A stretch of DNA of 64,000 nucleotides from Actinernus sp. WN-2022 (taxonomy: Eukaryota; Cnidaria; Anthozoa; Actiniaria; Actinernidae). Of the stretch, positions 47,303-59,214 are shown piece by piece. Below the pieces are notes generated by a model. That model did not search any database. It saw only the letters and a list, made by a program, of their open reading frames with translations, and had not been told where the DNA came from. Numbering within the stretch: position 1 is the first letter of the stretch; every line of letters begins with the position of its first letter. The stretch covers positions 24,363,036-24,427,035 of the forward strand of contig JAOWCC010001501.1 in NCBI GenBank assembly GCA_030867875.1, read 5' to 3'. The position numbers and the translations under genes were made by a program.

Positions 47303-48259
47303 AGAAGTGCTTGACCTTCAGGCTATACGTCCTTCCCCTCTACACTATAGCAGGCTATGCGAGCTGAGTCAACTGCCAAAAGGAAGGGTGTCACGCACAG
47401 GTATCTCTTAACCGCCTTCAAGCTCATGTTCAATTTTGTTGCGGTGATGGAGCCAGGGCCACCAAAATCATAGCATGCCCATCGGAACAAGGAGCTTCCA
47501 GATACCATCCCGTTGAAATCCCCTTGCCAGTGAATTTCTCCAGTTGCCCATTGGCCACGCCCTTCCCACAGCAATGGAAGAAGTGATGACCCATGGAATA
47601 CGAATGAAAGAGGCCTTAGCAAAAACACAAGGCCAACAAAGCATACAATTCAAAACTGGAAGTTAACAGGTATGTGTTTGCGAGAAATAGCAGGTTGTTC
47701 TGTCTCTCAATGTTGATCAGAGGCTTTGTGGGGCTACATTACCAAGACAACACTTGAGAATGATAGATTACATACATTTATTGTGAATTTCAGCATACTA
47801 AACAAATACATATTTTTAAGGTCTCCGTGACTGCATTTCAGTCTGGCCTGTGTAGTGGCCTTTTCTACACAAACTCGTTAGCCACCTGTTTGTTTTATTA
47901 AGATATATTTAACCCGGATGAATTCAATATATATGTTAAATATCTTGATGTTTTCACACATAATATATAGTTGTTCCTATATTTCTATCTTGTAAAATAC
48001 ATATTTATACATACAATACAAATTATTATACATGTACTGCAAGTACCTGTGGATAGAAAACCGTGAAAATGTATCAAAAGTTTAGCACTAAATTATGGTT
48101 GGTGTCTTGCATGCTATTGATTTGCAATCAATCTCTTTCAATTATGTGGTGCTGATGGTGAAATATAACATAATTTTTTAATGAGAGTATCTACCTTCCA
48201 GATTTGGCTATAAAGTCAAGCAAATTGTATCTTGTTTTTTTTTATTTTCATGTGTAAAG

Positions 48260-48445
48260 TCAGAATGCTGAGGCCGCCTCCCCCCACCACACCCCCCCCC
48301 CCCCACACACACTTTTTTGCCAAAAAATAGTTTGCCTAGTTACTTCTCAGTCAATTTAAGACTATAGTTTGGTCATACCGGCTTAATGACCATTATTAGC
48401 CAGCCCCCCCTCACACACACTTTTTTAACCCCCCCCCCCCCCTCC
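48260..48445. repeat. Poly-C / CACACA low-complexity tracts
   Basis: Runs of 10-16 C with CACACACTTTTTT, repeated twice within 180 bp. A shorter poly-C run occurs at 49446-49467. Confidence 0.9.
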
Positions 48446-48890
48446 CACTTGAAATTTCGCTCCACCGTCCCTGATGTATAAATGTAATAGATACATAATG
48501 AGTGGCTGTGTGTTATCAGATTTACAAACTCGGGCAGTAGGCCACTGTTTGTAAATCCAATGACTTCGAAATTCTATTTTTGCGATATAAACTATTTCAG
48601 CCAAAAAAATCAAAGCCAAAGTTTATGTTAACGAGGGCAAATACAGATGACATTCATTACCTTTGTTTTCCTTTATGAAATTATTAATGAGTTTGATATA
48701 TAATTATCAAGGTTACATAACAGCCTCCTGCTTCTACATATTTCTAAATAGTCATTTTTTTCATTTTGGTTACCGGTGTATACAGCCAATCATAGTGTTA
48801 AGGATTACAATTCCTCGTGCAAAAAGAAATCTTGCCAGCAGTTCTACAATACGACGTTGAAGTAAGGAGCTTAGTGGCCACCGGTTTCAG

Positions 48891-49078
48891 GTTTCTGGGT
48901 CAACCCTTGAATCTTCAGTAGTGCTGCAGAGGGATGAAATCAAGAAGCTAACCAGGAAAGAACAACAAGAACTAATGGATGGCAATTTTAAACAAAAAAT
49001 CTTTGTGTCAGCAGAAGTTGCTGTGGCAATGCATGCAGATGTTGACCTGCCATGGAATAAAATAAGGCTGTTAAACAG
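48891..49078 (+). pseudogene. Exon of the RING-associated gene or relic
   Basis: A 188-base open segment (62 codons plus two bases) lies between acceptor GGTTTCAG and donor ACAG|GTGTGT. It encodes a charged helix (DEIKKLTRKEQQELMDG) followed by VSAEVAVAMHADVDLPWNK, and looks like real coding sequence. I recall similar wording in expanded cnidarian gene families of unknown function but cannot name the family. It lies on the same strand as the RING relic, 1.6 kb downstream. Because that first exon is broken, the locus is probably a pseudogene, although this exon is intact. Confidence 0.5.
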
Positions 49079-50588
49079 GTGTGTATTTGAGTGAAGAAGT
49101 TGATCCTAGTAGCTATTTTATAAGATTTTCAAGAATGACAATTACATAGTAATAAATCCATGTGTATGGATGGAATGGTCCTTTTGCAGAATACAATCAA
49201 ATGGTTGTACCAGGTGGCTAAAGATTTCCAAATTCATTTATTGAAAAGTTGTTTGGAAATGCTATTTTCCAACTCCAATCAATTATAAGTTCATCTGTTA
49301 GTGTCAATCTTTCAAAAACTGTGTTTGTGAAGATGTTTTTCCCTCCAGTAAAGCTTTTCACATGGGATCATGAGCTTAATTAATTTGTTTTGACTGTTCC
49401 TGCAAAAGGCCTATTCATACTTCTTATTGGACCCAGCCACATGCACCCCCCCCCCCCCCCCCCCCCTCCCACCAAGTGGTCCCAGTTACATTAATTGTAC
49501 ATTAATTTTCCTCTATATTTTTATCATATACATGTATTAAATTATGCCAAAAACACACAAAATATGCACAAGAACCCACTAAATATATACGAGTTGTTTG
49601 CTGGCACTGGGAGGTCCATATAAAGAAAAACTGAGTCTGAGGTCATGAAATGTACTGAATGAGGCCACAGGCCGATGTCAGTACTTTTAAGACAGAGGGC
49701 ACAGTTTTTCTCTATAATTATAGACCGACCCTAAGCCGGTAAATAATGTGTTAATTCTCTCTCTCTATTCTTTTCGACTTGAGACAAATTATTGAAGAAA
49801 CTCCAATGAATTGAGACCGTGGTCAGAGATAGGAAAAAGATGCCTGCTCCTGGAACCAATCAGATCACATGAAATTGTAGGTTACAGCCTGCTCACACAT
49901 GAAAAAAAAAGTATTTTGGGTAGTTATAGTCAAATGGCTTCCCAAAGCATAACAATGTATAAGCAAAAACAATGTAAAAAGGGGGGAAGTTTCCATATAA
50001 TTTATATACATGTAATAAAAAAACTTATTAGTAGACTAACATCTAATACAGCTGTGTATTTTTACTCTCCATTCCCATTTTCGCTCACCTAAAGGTTTGC
50101 CAAAATATGAATAACTCTTAAAAATACAAAATTTAATGTGCAGCCATATTATATGCATAGCTGACCAATAACCTCTAAATTATTTATTAATTTTGTAAAC
50201 AATTCATTTTAAGATGTCCAATGATTGAAAATCCAAAGGGGAGGGGGTTCACAATTCTGTGGATTCCAGTGAGAGACCAGGGATTGAAGGTGAATTTCCA
50301 ATGGGGAGGGGAATGACAATCATTGAAAATCCAAGGAGGGGGTATTTTTTTCCAATTCCAATAGGTTGGCCGTGGTAGAAGTTAGAAAATCCCAAGGGAA
50401 GGGGGGATTAGTCAAAATTGAGCTCCCCCATAGGGGGGTTTTTGAAAAAAAATGGAATAGCCCATTCACCAATTCATTTGTCTTATGAGCAAACTTAAAA
50501 AAATCGACAAACTTCGAGTACAAAGTGAAAGTAGAAATATTCTCTTTGGATGTTTTTGGTAAACATACTTAGAGCTGCACCCTGCTTT
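49079..50588. other. Intergenic
   Basis: Carries a fold-back tip (TGCAAAAGGCCTATTC near 49400), a poly-C run, and around 50220-50400 repeated GAAAATCCAAGGGG phrases. No gene supported. Confidence 0.45.
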
Positions 50589-50975
50589 TGGCTTAGTCTC
50601 TCACCAACAGGTAAGTTTTTTCTACAGGTTTTTGTGATGGTAAAGATATACCAACGAGACTCGAATGCAACTCGTTCAGGTGGTTAGAGCTTTATCGGTG
50701 CATTACACAGTACACAGTGGATTTCATTGACTGCTATACCAACCCATATTATTATTGCTACTTAATTGTATCATGGCAGTGTCCATCTTAAGTTTATTGT
50801 GTTTTGACTAATCATAGAGTTTGTACATACACAAGACTTACTTTGTGTGGTACAGCAAACTACACATGTAAACACAACTTTCATTCAATTTTCATTGGTA
50901 AACATAAATGCATCTTTACCATCACAAAAACTGTATAAGGAATTGACCTGCCTTTTGGTGAGTGACTCAGGCTAA
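50589..50975. repeat. 390-bp MITE with 60-bp TIRs
   Basis: GGTTTTTGTGATGGTAAAGA and CTCACCAACAGGT at the left are inverted, with small indels, at the right end. Confidence 0.75.
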
Positions 50976-51071
50976 ACTGCAAATACAATGACACTGCAGT
51001 GCCACTTAAACGGATCATTAATATTTAAGAAAACTTATAGAACATTTTATTAAACTAAAATTGAACACTTT

Positions 51072-51274
51072 GGATCAAGTGTAGTTTACGACTCCAATCG
51101 AAAATTTATTGTTGAGAATTACTCGAAGATCAAACATAATTTTTTGGACGACAAAACTCCACACGATCTTGCCACCCCAGTCAATATTTGGGGATTTTGT
51201 CGTTCAAAATATTTGAATTTCGAGTGATTCTCAATAGAAAATTTTCGATTCGATTCGTAAACTACACTTGATCC
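51072..51274. repeat. Hairpin MITE
   Basis: GGATCAAGTGTAGTTTACGA is exactly inverted at the right end; GAGAATTACTCGAA and AAAATTT segments are mirrored inside. Confidence 0.85.
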
Positions 51275-51287
51275 CAACCCTTCTTAC

Positions 51288-51477
51288 CTTTATACACCTT
51301 AGGATGATCGGCATCAGAGCATTCTTTGCTCAACATGTCATGAGGCCAGATGCATACCTCGCCAAGCACACGAGCACGAGGGACGATCCAAGCAAAATCC
51401 AAACAGTCATCAAACTTCACCAACAAAACTCCATAACTAACGACTTGCTTAGTCTTCATCAACTGGACCTGGGCCAT
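51288..51477 (-). CDS. First coding exon of an unidentified gene
   Basis: Minus-strand ATG at 51477, the first after an in-frame TAG just upstream, opens 63 codons plus one base. It ends at a strong donor (TAAAG|GTAAGA, phase 1). The peptide has the look of a globular beta-rich domain (YGVLLVKFDDCLDFAWIVP), perhaps Tudor/PWWP-like, but I cannot assign it. The next exons must lie below 51287 and were not identified; a MITE starts 13 bases into the intron. It is arranged head-to-head with the plus-strand gene starting at 52769. Confidence 0.5.
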
Positions 51478-51858
51478 GACTTCCAATGCTCGAAAGTTTT
51501 TCAAAAACTAGAATAACCCGATCTCTGGAGCTCCAAAGTTGTTTTTAAAAAGAGCCTGTAAACGTTGTCGTGTTTTCAATCACCATGGAAATCCAAAGTT
51601 TATCGGATTTTTGGCGCTACTCACTTCATTCATTGCTAAAATTTCCCGTTAAAATCCTTCATCTATTGCAACGGAGTAATCGTGCAAACTTTCAGTGTAA
51701 CTGTAGGTTTAAGTGAGATGATTTTCTCGATATTTTGACGCCGTGGAAATCAACCAAAATATCCGCCATGTTTCTCCTTTGTCACATGGATCGAATCAGT
51801 TCGTCAGCATTTCGCGCATGCGCATACTGAGTGGCGCGCTCCAAACCTACGTGAATTG

Positions 51859-52594
51859 TTAAAGGGATACCCGAGTGAAAAACACATTGGGGCTCAAAAG
51901 AATCTTCAACACGTTCTTTGTTCAGAAAATGTATTAAAATTTGATCAAACGTTTTTAGTATTAAGAACGAGCATCTCAAAGTTGGCCCCGCGAAGACATG
52001 GGCGCCGCCATCTTTGTTTGCATTTACGGAAGTGACGTCACTTCGTCCCACCAGCGTATCGCGGCTACTTGTCTTTGTATGATTTTCACACGCTCGGAAT
52101 TAAAGTGGATATATTTTCATCGAGATTGCAGAGGAATTCTTACAGAAACCGGAATTATGATGAAGACGACATTATGAGAAAAGTTCAGAAGACTGGGAGG
52201 AGGAAGAAAAGCATTGGGAAGTCGAGAAATTATCAGACGAACAACAAGGTCTCGTAACTGCCATTTAATAACAGCAAAACAACATGGCTTAAAAGACTCG
52301 AGTGACTTCTGAATAAGTATAAGAACTACAATGTATGTGAGGTACAGTTAAGGCGTTTATCATCCTAAAAACACCTAATAAGTGAGAGAGTGAGAACGCT
52401 GGTGGGACGAAGTGACGTCACTTCCGTAAATGCAAACAAAGATGGCGGCGCCCATGTCTTCGTGGGGCCAACTTTGAGGTGCTCGTTCTTAATACTAAAA
52501 ACCTTTGATCAAATTTTAATACATTTTCTGAACAAAGAACGTGTTGAAGATTCTTTTGAGCCCCAATGTGTTTTTCACTCGGGTATCCCTTTAA
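51859..52594. mobile_element. Fold-back element with 200-bp arms
   Basis: Arms 51859-52057 and 52395-52594 are near-perfect inverted repeats starting TTAAAGGGATACCCG and ending CGTCCCACCAGCG. They contain TGACGTCACTTCCG, a CRE-like palindrome next to an ETS-like core. The 340-bp spacer is unique. It lies between two divergent first exons, so its arms may act as promoter sequence. Confidence 0.88.
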
Positions 52595-52768
52595 ATAGAC
52601 TGGAGACTGGGCTCCACTGGAGCTCAATTTTCAACATTGGTGACTGTCACATACGTCATGTACTGGCAGCGGAATTTTCAAAATGGCGCTGCACTGCACT
52701 GTGATATAAAAAAAATTTAAACAGGAAAATGATATATAAGATAACAGCTTCTTATAAGGATTCGAAGA

Positions 52769-52855
52769 ATGTCTAGACGTTGGGACTCGTTGAGGTCGAA
52801 GTTTCAAGCAAAAGATGTTGATTTGGATGCTGAATTCGAGAGGTTTTTAAATGAG
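52769..52855 (+). CDS. CEP162-like centrosomal protein, exon 1 (gene description)
   Basis: ATG 52769 opens 29 codons ending at a phase 0 donor (GAG|GTAAGA). Joined to exon 2 the N-terminus contains DAEFERFLNESMSDES, then an acidic region with PWWAEEDEEEE. From memory this pattern (D-x-E-F-E-x-F-L-x-E-S-x-S-D-x-S, later PWW) resembles the start of CEP162/KIAA1009, a microtubule-binding axoneme and transition-zone protein required for ciliogenesis. Exons at 52769-52855, 55884-56114, 57933-58065 and 58238-58307 join in consistent phases. The remainder, including the expected coiled coils, is not seen before the polymerase cassette begins at about 59.4 kb, so the gene is either interrupted by it or continues beyond the window. 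Confidence 0.6.
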
Positions 52856-55800
52856 GTAAGATAAACTTATTTATATAATTATAGCGATTCCGTAAAGGGA
52901 GGGAGTATGTAAATTTCTTCGAATTAAAATAATAAACCCAACCACAAGAAAGATGACATCAAAATTAATGTGTTGACCGAGTTTGGGAACGTTTGGATTA
53001 ATATTAAAGAAGTGATATAAATTCCTTACAATGACAAACAATGGAAAACCTAATTGTAAGTGACTTCAACTTTTTTAACAAACTTTATGGTGTCATGTAC
53101 ATTCCTCACATCAGCATTATTATCTGTGTTCTTATTGACGATAAAAATTAGCCAATCACAGAGCGAGAAAATGGGCACTTGTTGTAAAAAGTGATAATAT
53201 TTAAATAGTGTTTTGATCATTGAGCATGCAAGTACATACCCTGGTTCCAGAGGGGCTCAGGTACGAATATACTGTAATGTGCCGCGATCGAAAGTGTTTT
53301 GATTCCCCGAAGGAGTTTTGTTTTGCGTGACGACCGTTGAGCCCCTCTGGCCGCTCGAATAGCCAACCTCAATCTCATGCCCAATTAGACTCGCTTTTAT
53401 GTTTACAAGTCCAGTCAAACTGGTTTCGACTCGGCGGTTAATTTGCATGTCACTTTCACGTGGTGAAGTCGTGTGTGATTCAAAACATAAAACATGCCGT
53501 TGTCGGGATTTGCGAAGATAAAGGAAAATTATCCTCGATTTACTTCGTCGGGTTTGATGTTTGGATCTCCCAATGAGCATGCGTTGATTCCTCATTGTTC
53601 TAGCTCTGTTATATGGGAGTAAATCACGGCGGCATATAGAGGGAAAACCCCCAGTACAATTGCTCGTTTTGGATAATCGAACGTGAAGGAAGAAGCAAAT
53701 ACCAGGTATGAGTTGGAAAATTTTCCTTAGCCAGTAGGCCGTACTGAGAAGACATCACGCCGCTTCAAGAACATGAACAGACTTCAACTCGTTTATTTCA
53801 AGGCTAACCACTGTGAAACATTACGTTTGTGTATAATCTGTCAAGACTCGTGAACCGGTTTGTAACACGATCTCAAGATGAAAACCAATCAAAATGTTCC
53901 TTTGATCCAAATGCCTCAGTTTCCATGGCCACAACTCGATCAACCAATCAGGGACGAGGTACAGATTCTGTACCGGAAGAAACGAAAATCTCTACTCGGG
54001 CGGCCAGAGGCTCGTCGCTTCGCGACTCGTGCTGAAATCAAGCCTTTCAGCTGGTCTCGCTTCGCTCGCCCCGACGATTTCGAGCCTCTGGTATCCAGGG
54101 TAGCAAGTACATTGTAAGACCCGAAAAATTTTGCTAGGATAAAGTTGCAACAGTAAAAGTAAGAATTATATATATAATTATTTGCAAAAATACATTTGTA
54201 GCTCATGTACATGTAAAGTTACTCCCTCACATGATACCGGGCTTGAGAGGAGCAAAACAAATTGACAAAAGTACAATGTACATGTATACTCTACGTAATT
54301 GATACAGAATGATTAGTCATACTTTATCAGATTTACAAACCCGAGCCTTGAGCCTGAATTATTAATGAGTTTGATAAATTTCTATTGTGCAATGTTGTAT
54401 TGTAGTATTTTGACACCGCCCCCCTCCCCCTTCTTCCCAAATAAATTATTAATTCACCCAACTTTTCAGCTAAATGTACAACCACAACCTTTTCAGGTTG
54501 TGAATGTCCTATTGCTATGACAACCTGTGACAGCACAACACTTTTGTGAAAGAGTTGTTTTAACAGAAAACATAATTTATACAATCATGTACATGTAACT
54601 ACAAAATAATGTATTTGCTGCTGAAATTTGCATTTATAAATGATAAAAACTTTGTATATTGAGCGAAATCATTAAATACTGCCATGTTTTAGATCAGTAA
54701 TTTATTGCACAGAGTAATCATATTTAAGTAGCATTTAGTAGTTGTTTAACACTACACTGTATCATGCAAACAAGTCCATACGATCATGTAACTTTAGTAC
54801 TAAGTAAGTCCTATCTAGCTGTTTTATGTTATGCAAAATAACTACAATAATTAACAAAGGGAAACCTCAATAATTTGGTGCCTTTCATTTTTTACACTTT
54901 TATACTGAAACTTCACAGTATTTCTTAAAATTGTTAAGGATGGTTCCTATAGTGAATTTCATATAAGTGAGTATAGACTGGTTGATTTAATTATAAATAA
55001 CCAGCTATATAATTAAAAACATTAATGGAACAATGACCAGAGAGCTCGGCTGCCAGGTAACCCTGGCAACTGAACAGCCCAGCACACTGGGTCACACAAA
55101 AGTGGACAGTCGAATGAGGGAGGGAAAACCATGAGCCATCACAGCGACATGCAACTGACAAGCGGAACTCCAAGCCATGATCAACAATAACACTAAAGCA
55201 CAGTTGTGGATAAAAAACAACCCCAGAACTACACAAGCACACCTGATAGGGCCCCCAATAGTCACTGGATCTTTAACCATGCCTAAATTACATTTAGTCT
55301 TGATTAATATGGCAACAACTTACAATATGGCATAGTTGCCACGTAGCCTGCCAATTGACATTGAAATGGTTTTCCCATTGCGTGTACAAAATAATGTATT
55401 TGTCCTTCAGAGTGATCCAATCAAATTGGTATGATAAAGTTACAGTACGGTTACAGTACAGGTAGAGCAGATTTCGTAAGAGTGGGACAAATACAGCAAT
55501 GACTACAGTTATATATGGTTACGGTACAACATGCCATGACATTGAATCATGTTTACCATTGTTTTTGTCCTGTTTGTCATCCAATCAAATTACAGTTATG
55601 GCATGGTTACAGTACTGAGTTATGGTAATTAAGGCATGTCATATTTTTGTCTGTTATATGAAATCCACTATACTACAGTCATGTCTTGCCTTATTTCTTT
55701 CCCACTCGTGCAAGAACTGCTCTAATGTCAGTGTCCACACTCTTCTGCACATCGTGCACCCTGACCTGTGAGATGGAGGGTTGGATGGAGGGCAAGATGA

Positions 55801-55883
55801 TAAACTGCCCTCAGTAATCCCATACACTTATTTACTCCCTCCCCCCCCCCCCCAAAAAAAAACATTAATTTGATCTTGCTTAG
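52856..55883. other. Intron 1 of the CEP162-like gene
   Basis: 3.0-kb AT-rich intron with hairpin repeats: AGAGGGGCTCA mirrored by TGAGCCCCTCT (53247-53350), and CCAGAGGCTCGTCG mirrored by CGAGCCTCTGG (54004-54092). Frames inside are unsupported. Confidence 0.7.
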
Positions 55884-56114
55884 TCTATGTCAGATGAGTC
55901 TGTGAGCTCTCCAAGACACAAAAATCCTCCGCTAAAAAATATCTGGTCAAAAGGATCACAAGACGACAACTCAAGTACTCTGCCATGGTGGGCCGAAGAG
56001 GATGAAGAGGAAGAGAAGAGGGATGCCGTAAGACAAAGCTGGCTGAAGCCAAAACCAAAAGAAGATAAGGATGCAGAAAAAACACATGTCGATAAGCCAG
56101 CAATAGAGAAAGAG
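55884..56114 (+). CDS. CEP162-like centrosomal protein, exon 2
   Basis: 77 codons between acceptor TTGCTTAG and donor AAAGAG|GTACTG, phase 0 on both sides. It encodes a disordered, highly charged segment: SDESVSSPRHK, an NIWSKGSQDD stretch, the PWWAEEDEEEE motif and VRQSWLKPKPKED. A related VRQSW motif recurs at the start of exon 4, which supports both belonging to one gene. Confidence 0.65.
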
Positions 56115-56963
56115 GTACTGAAGTTGATTCAGACATTCAAGTAGTTATTCCTGTATGTTTGAAGGGTATATGATATACATTAACCCCTCTTATATGGCCC
56201 AAATGCAAAAATAAAGAGTATCCATACCTTACGTCATGCACCGAGCAAACAAGGTTATATAAATAACTATAATAGATGTTTATTATTGATATGGCTTCTA
56301 TACGCACAGCCAGCTTTGTCATTTTCAGGTCCATACAGGATCAAGTTATGGACCGAAAATTGACCAATCATAATATATATAGCTCGTGAAATAATACTTA
56401 GCCAGCAACAGTTACAATGTACATGTAGCTGACTATAGGTGACTGCATGTACATTTGTGTAATGGTTGACAAACAGCCATCGGTCAACCGATTCCTTGTC
56501 CTCATTGGTCCATGTGTTGACAGACATTAATGGACATCTAACAGTTGATTAACAGTTGCATGACCAAGTGCCTGTAAATTGTCAGCAAACTGTTGGTCAG
56601 TTGTCGGGCAACTCTACAGTGTCGGATTGAAATTCAGTTGAACTTCACATGGCATTCAAGTCAATTAACCATGGGCCATGAAGCCAGTGTTAATTCTCAA
56701 CCATTCTACATGTACATGTATGTTGTTCATGCACAGTCATGTGGAACCCTTATGAGAAACAGCATGTAACCTCTTTGGAGGTACATGTAGTACAGCATAA
56801 TGCCTTACACTTTGTGTGTAATGATTACTTGAGATATATTCAAGTGTCACTGCAGTTAAGCACCAATCTGTAGGTTGGAACACTTTAGAATGCTATAGAT
56901 ACTTAAATGCTGCAACAGCTATGATGTATAAAACTGTTTGTAATATTTGTTACGTACATGTAG

Positions 56964-56984
56964 GCTTTCCTGACTCTGTCGAAG
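56964..56984 (+). CDS. Possible 21-bp microexon
   Basis: CATGTAG|GCTTTCCTGACTCTGTCGAAG|GTGCAA: 7 codons (AFLTLSK), phase 0 on both sides, so it could be included or skipped without shifting the frame between exons 2 and 3. Weak evidence on its own. Confidence 0.25.
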
Positions 56985-57287
56985 GTGCAAACAACAGAAC
57001 ATGTTGAAATCATCCTTACAAATTTTGGCATATTTTAGTAAGTAAACATAAATGTGTATATAAGTTTTCTTTTTTCCACGGGTTATTCCAATGTGAATAA
57101 TCTTCCACTAAGTGCAGTCAAAGCATGTGCAGTGGATGTTTTCCAGAGAGGCACTTCCAACTATAGTAGATAATTATAATTGTATTTCCCCCAGTTATAG
57201 TCACTGAATTAAATAGTGCAATTAATACCATGATTTGCGTAATTGGATCTTTGTTCCTGTTTATTGCTGTTATTGATTACATGTATA

Positions 57288-57647
57288 ATAATGGCCATAA
57301 TAGCGCCATATCAACCACAGTTTCATGGCGCTTTACATATGACTGACATATCCCGTCAGTGAATTATTTCGGACTGCTTCACGGCACTAATAGCTGCCAT
57401 GCAGTTTACAATGTTGAGTGTGGTTAGTGCAATGGCCAGGCTGCTGTACCAGCTAGGTGACACTCCCCTGCTCTTTTTCGAGTAGTACAACAGGTTCTTT
57501 CATGTCCCCTTCAAATACTGATTAGAAGTAGAAGGAGACAAGGCCAACGGCTTATAAACGTCCCTGCCCAAGGACGCAGCCGGGATTCGAACCCCCAACC
57601 TCCCTCATCTAGACTGTGCTCTACCAACTGAGCTAACCAGTGAGGCG
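57288..57647 (-). mobile_element. tRNA-derived SINE, about 360 bp
   Basis: The minus-strand head has RNA polymerase III boxes: A box TAGCTCAGTTGGTAGAGCA (57635-57617) and B box GGGTTCGAATCCC (57594-57582). The 5' end does not pair with the sequence after the B box, so no acceptor stem forms; this is a SINE head rather than a tRNA gene. A body of about 290 bp follows, ending in TGACGGGATATGTCA, a GCGCCATGAAAC phrase and a TATAGCGCC-type tail. A truncated relative lies at 24950-25066. Confidence 0.85.
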
Positions 57648-57932
57648 TGTCTACTTGGATACATTAATTTTTGCTGTTAAACTCGTCTCGGACACAACTT
57701 TTGTCATGCCCTGCAATGTGCAGAACTTGTATATTAGATATCTGAGTGATTGCAGGTACATGACTGTATTAATGGTCATCATATATGTAATTTACTGCAA
57801 TTAATGGATAACTAGTTGGTGTTATAACTACATCATTGTATATCTGCAAATTATGGTAGGGAAGTTCTACTGTAGGCACTTTATCATATGTATAATATAA
57901 TAATTATACGGTATGTATTATTTGAATGTTAG

Positions 57933-58065
57933 GAATTAGATGAACATGTGATGGATATGAAGGGTAGTGCCTCTCTTCCTGCCAGCACATCGTTGACCTT
58001 ACTCTCCACTGATAGTCACCATGACAACACAGCCTTATCAATGAGCAAGGACAGCCTCAATGAAG
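57933..58065 (+). CDS. CEP162-like centrosomal protein, exon 3
   Basis: Acceptor AATGTTAG, phase 0 entry; donor GAAG|GTATAA in phase 1. 44 codons plus one base, serine-rich (KGSASLPASTSLTLLST then ALSMSKDSLNE), typical of a phosphorylatable linker. Confidence 0.55.
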
Positions 58066-58237
58066 GTATAAACCTCTGTCACTAAATGTTATAATATCAC
58101 GTAGAATTAGCTTTCAAGTGGAAGTACTGGCAGAAATAAGAATAAGTACATGCAATGCAATTGTTACAAAGTTTGCAATCAGTCGTATACAGATGTACAT
58201 GTAAGTAATGTCTACTGTATAAATCTGACATATAAAG

Positions 58238-58307
58238 GTGTGAGACAGAGTTGGCAAAAAGACGAGCCCATCCAAGAGGAAACTGGAAGAACAAGAGTCC
58301 CTCTAAG
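58238..58307 (+). CDS. CEP162-like centrosomal protein, exon 4
   Basis: Acceptor CATATAAAG, phase 1 entry restoring a glycine codon, then VRQSWQKDEPIQEETGRTR; donor CTAAG|GTAAAA in phase 2. The VRQSW motif echoes exon 2. No further exon recognised downstream in the window. Confidence 0.5.
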
Positions 58308-58471
58308 GTAAAATGCATCACACCTATAAGATACATGTAAGCCATAGTACGTACCCTGAGTTTAAAAGCTCAGATTTTTAGAAAAATTAGTTTTGAAGAA
58401 AATCAAAATTTGAGAAAACTGCATGCTGAACATTAAATATAACTTTCATGGTGCTTGCAAACTTATTATCG

Positions 58472-58506
58472 TAAAGACCCTGTGTCCGAGCCCATGGTGC
58501 TTTGCG
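58472..58506. repeat. Dispersed 35-bp motif, copy 2
   Basis: TAAAGACCC then GTGTCCGAGCCCATGGTGCT; counterpart at 12461-12495. Confidence 0.6.
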
Positions 58507-58836
58507 CCAATGTTATGATTAATTTGTTTATCAACGGCCACATAAATTAAAGGCCAGCTTTTAGGCAAACTAAAATGCTCTCGATTGTTTATAAGTTTCA
58601 TAAAAGAAGTACACATACACTTTGGATAACGGATTTCATAATTTCTACCGGATTAAAAACCCAATCGAGCCTATGAATTTTCCCCGGATGCTTCGAATAT
58701 GATTTGAACAGTACTCGGCAGGAAGCCAGTTGTTCTGCCTTTAGATTCTAATTCGGTTTACGAGTGTGACTTTTCACAACTCTACGAGCAAACACATACT
58801 CTTGCTACCTTGTTTTCATGTCTCCAGTATTGCTTA

Positions 58837-58970
58837 GCAGTAGTAGTGAAAAGCCGATTCTAGCTCACTTTTTGAAATATGTTGCTGTTTCTGGCTCATT
58901 TCTTCGAAATAAACCAAAAAACAGCAACATATTTCAAAAAGTTATCCAGAATCTGCTTTTCACTGCTACT
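58837..58970. repeat. Large hairpin
   Basis: AGTAGTGAAAAGC, then ACTTTTTGAAATATGTTGCT and its complement, then GCTTTTCACTGCTACT: stepwise inverted arms of about 60 bp. Confidence 0.85.
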
Positions 58971-58999
58971 CTTTTTCGATATTTCTAAAATAAGTAGAA

Positions 59000-59075
59000 T
59001 AATATAACTTAACTTAATATAATATAACTTAACTTAATATAATATAACTTAACTTAATATAATATAACTTAAACT
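59000..59075. repeat. 20-bp AT-rich tandem array
   Basis: About 3.7 copies of AATATAATATAACTTAACTT. Confidence 0.9.
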
Positions 59076-59214
59076 TAATACATATTCCAAAAAACGAGTC
59101 AGAATCGGCCACGTTTTTAGGATTTTTTTTACTTTAATATAATATAATATAAAAATAAAATAAATAAAATAAAAAAAAATAAAAAAAATAATATAAATAA
59201 ATAAATAAATAAAT

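Larger units (their letters stand above)
56115..57932. other. Intron 2 of the CEP162-like gene
   Basis: 1.8-kb intron containing a full-length SINE (57288-57647) and a possible 21-bp cassette microexon (56964-56984). Confidence 0.6.

Noticed and set aside
51782..52704. Similar 89- and 104-codon frames on opposite strands
   Set aside because: They are the two arms of the fold-back element read in opposite directions, not a duplicated gene.
57560..57650. Possible tRNA gene on the minus strand
   Set aside because: A and B boxes are present but the acceptor stem cannot pair; it continues into a SINE body.
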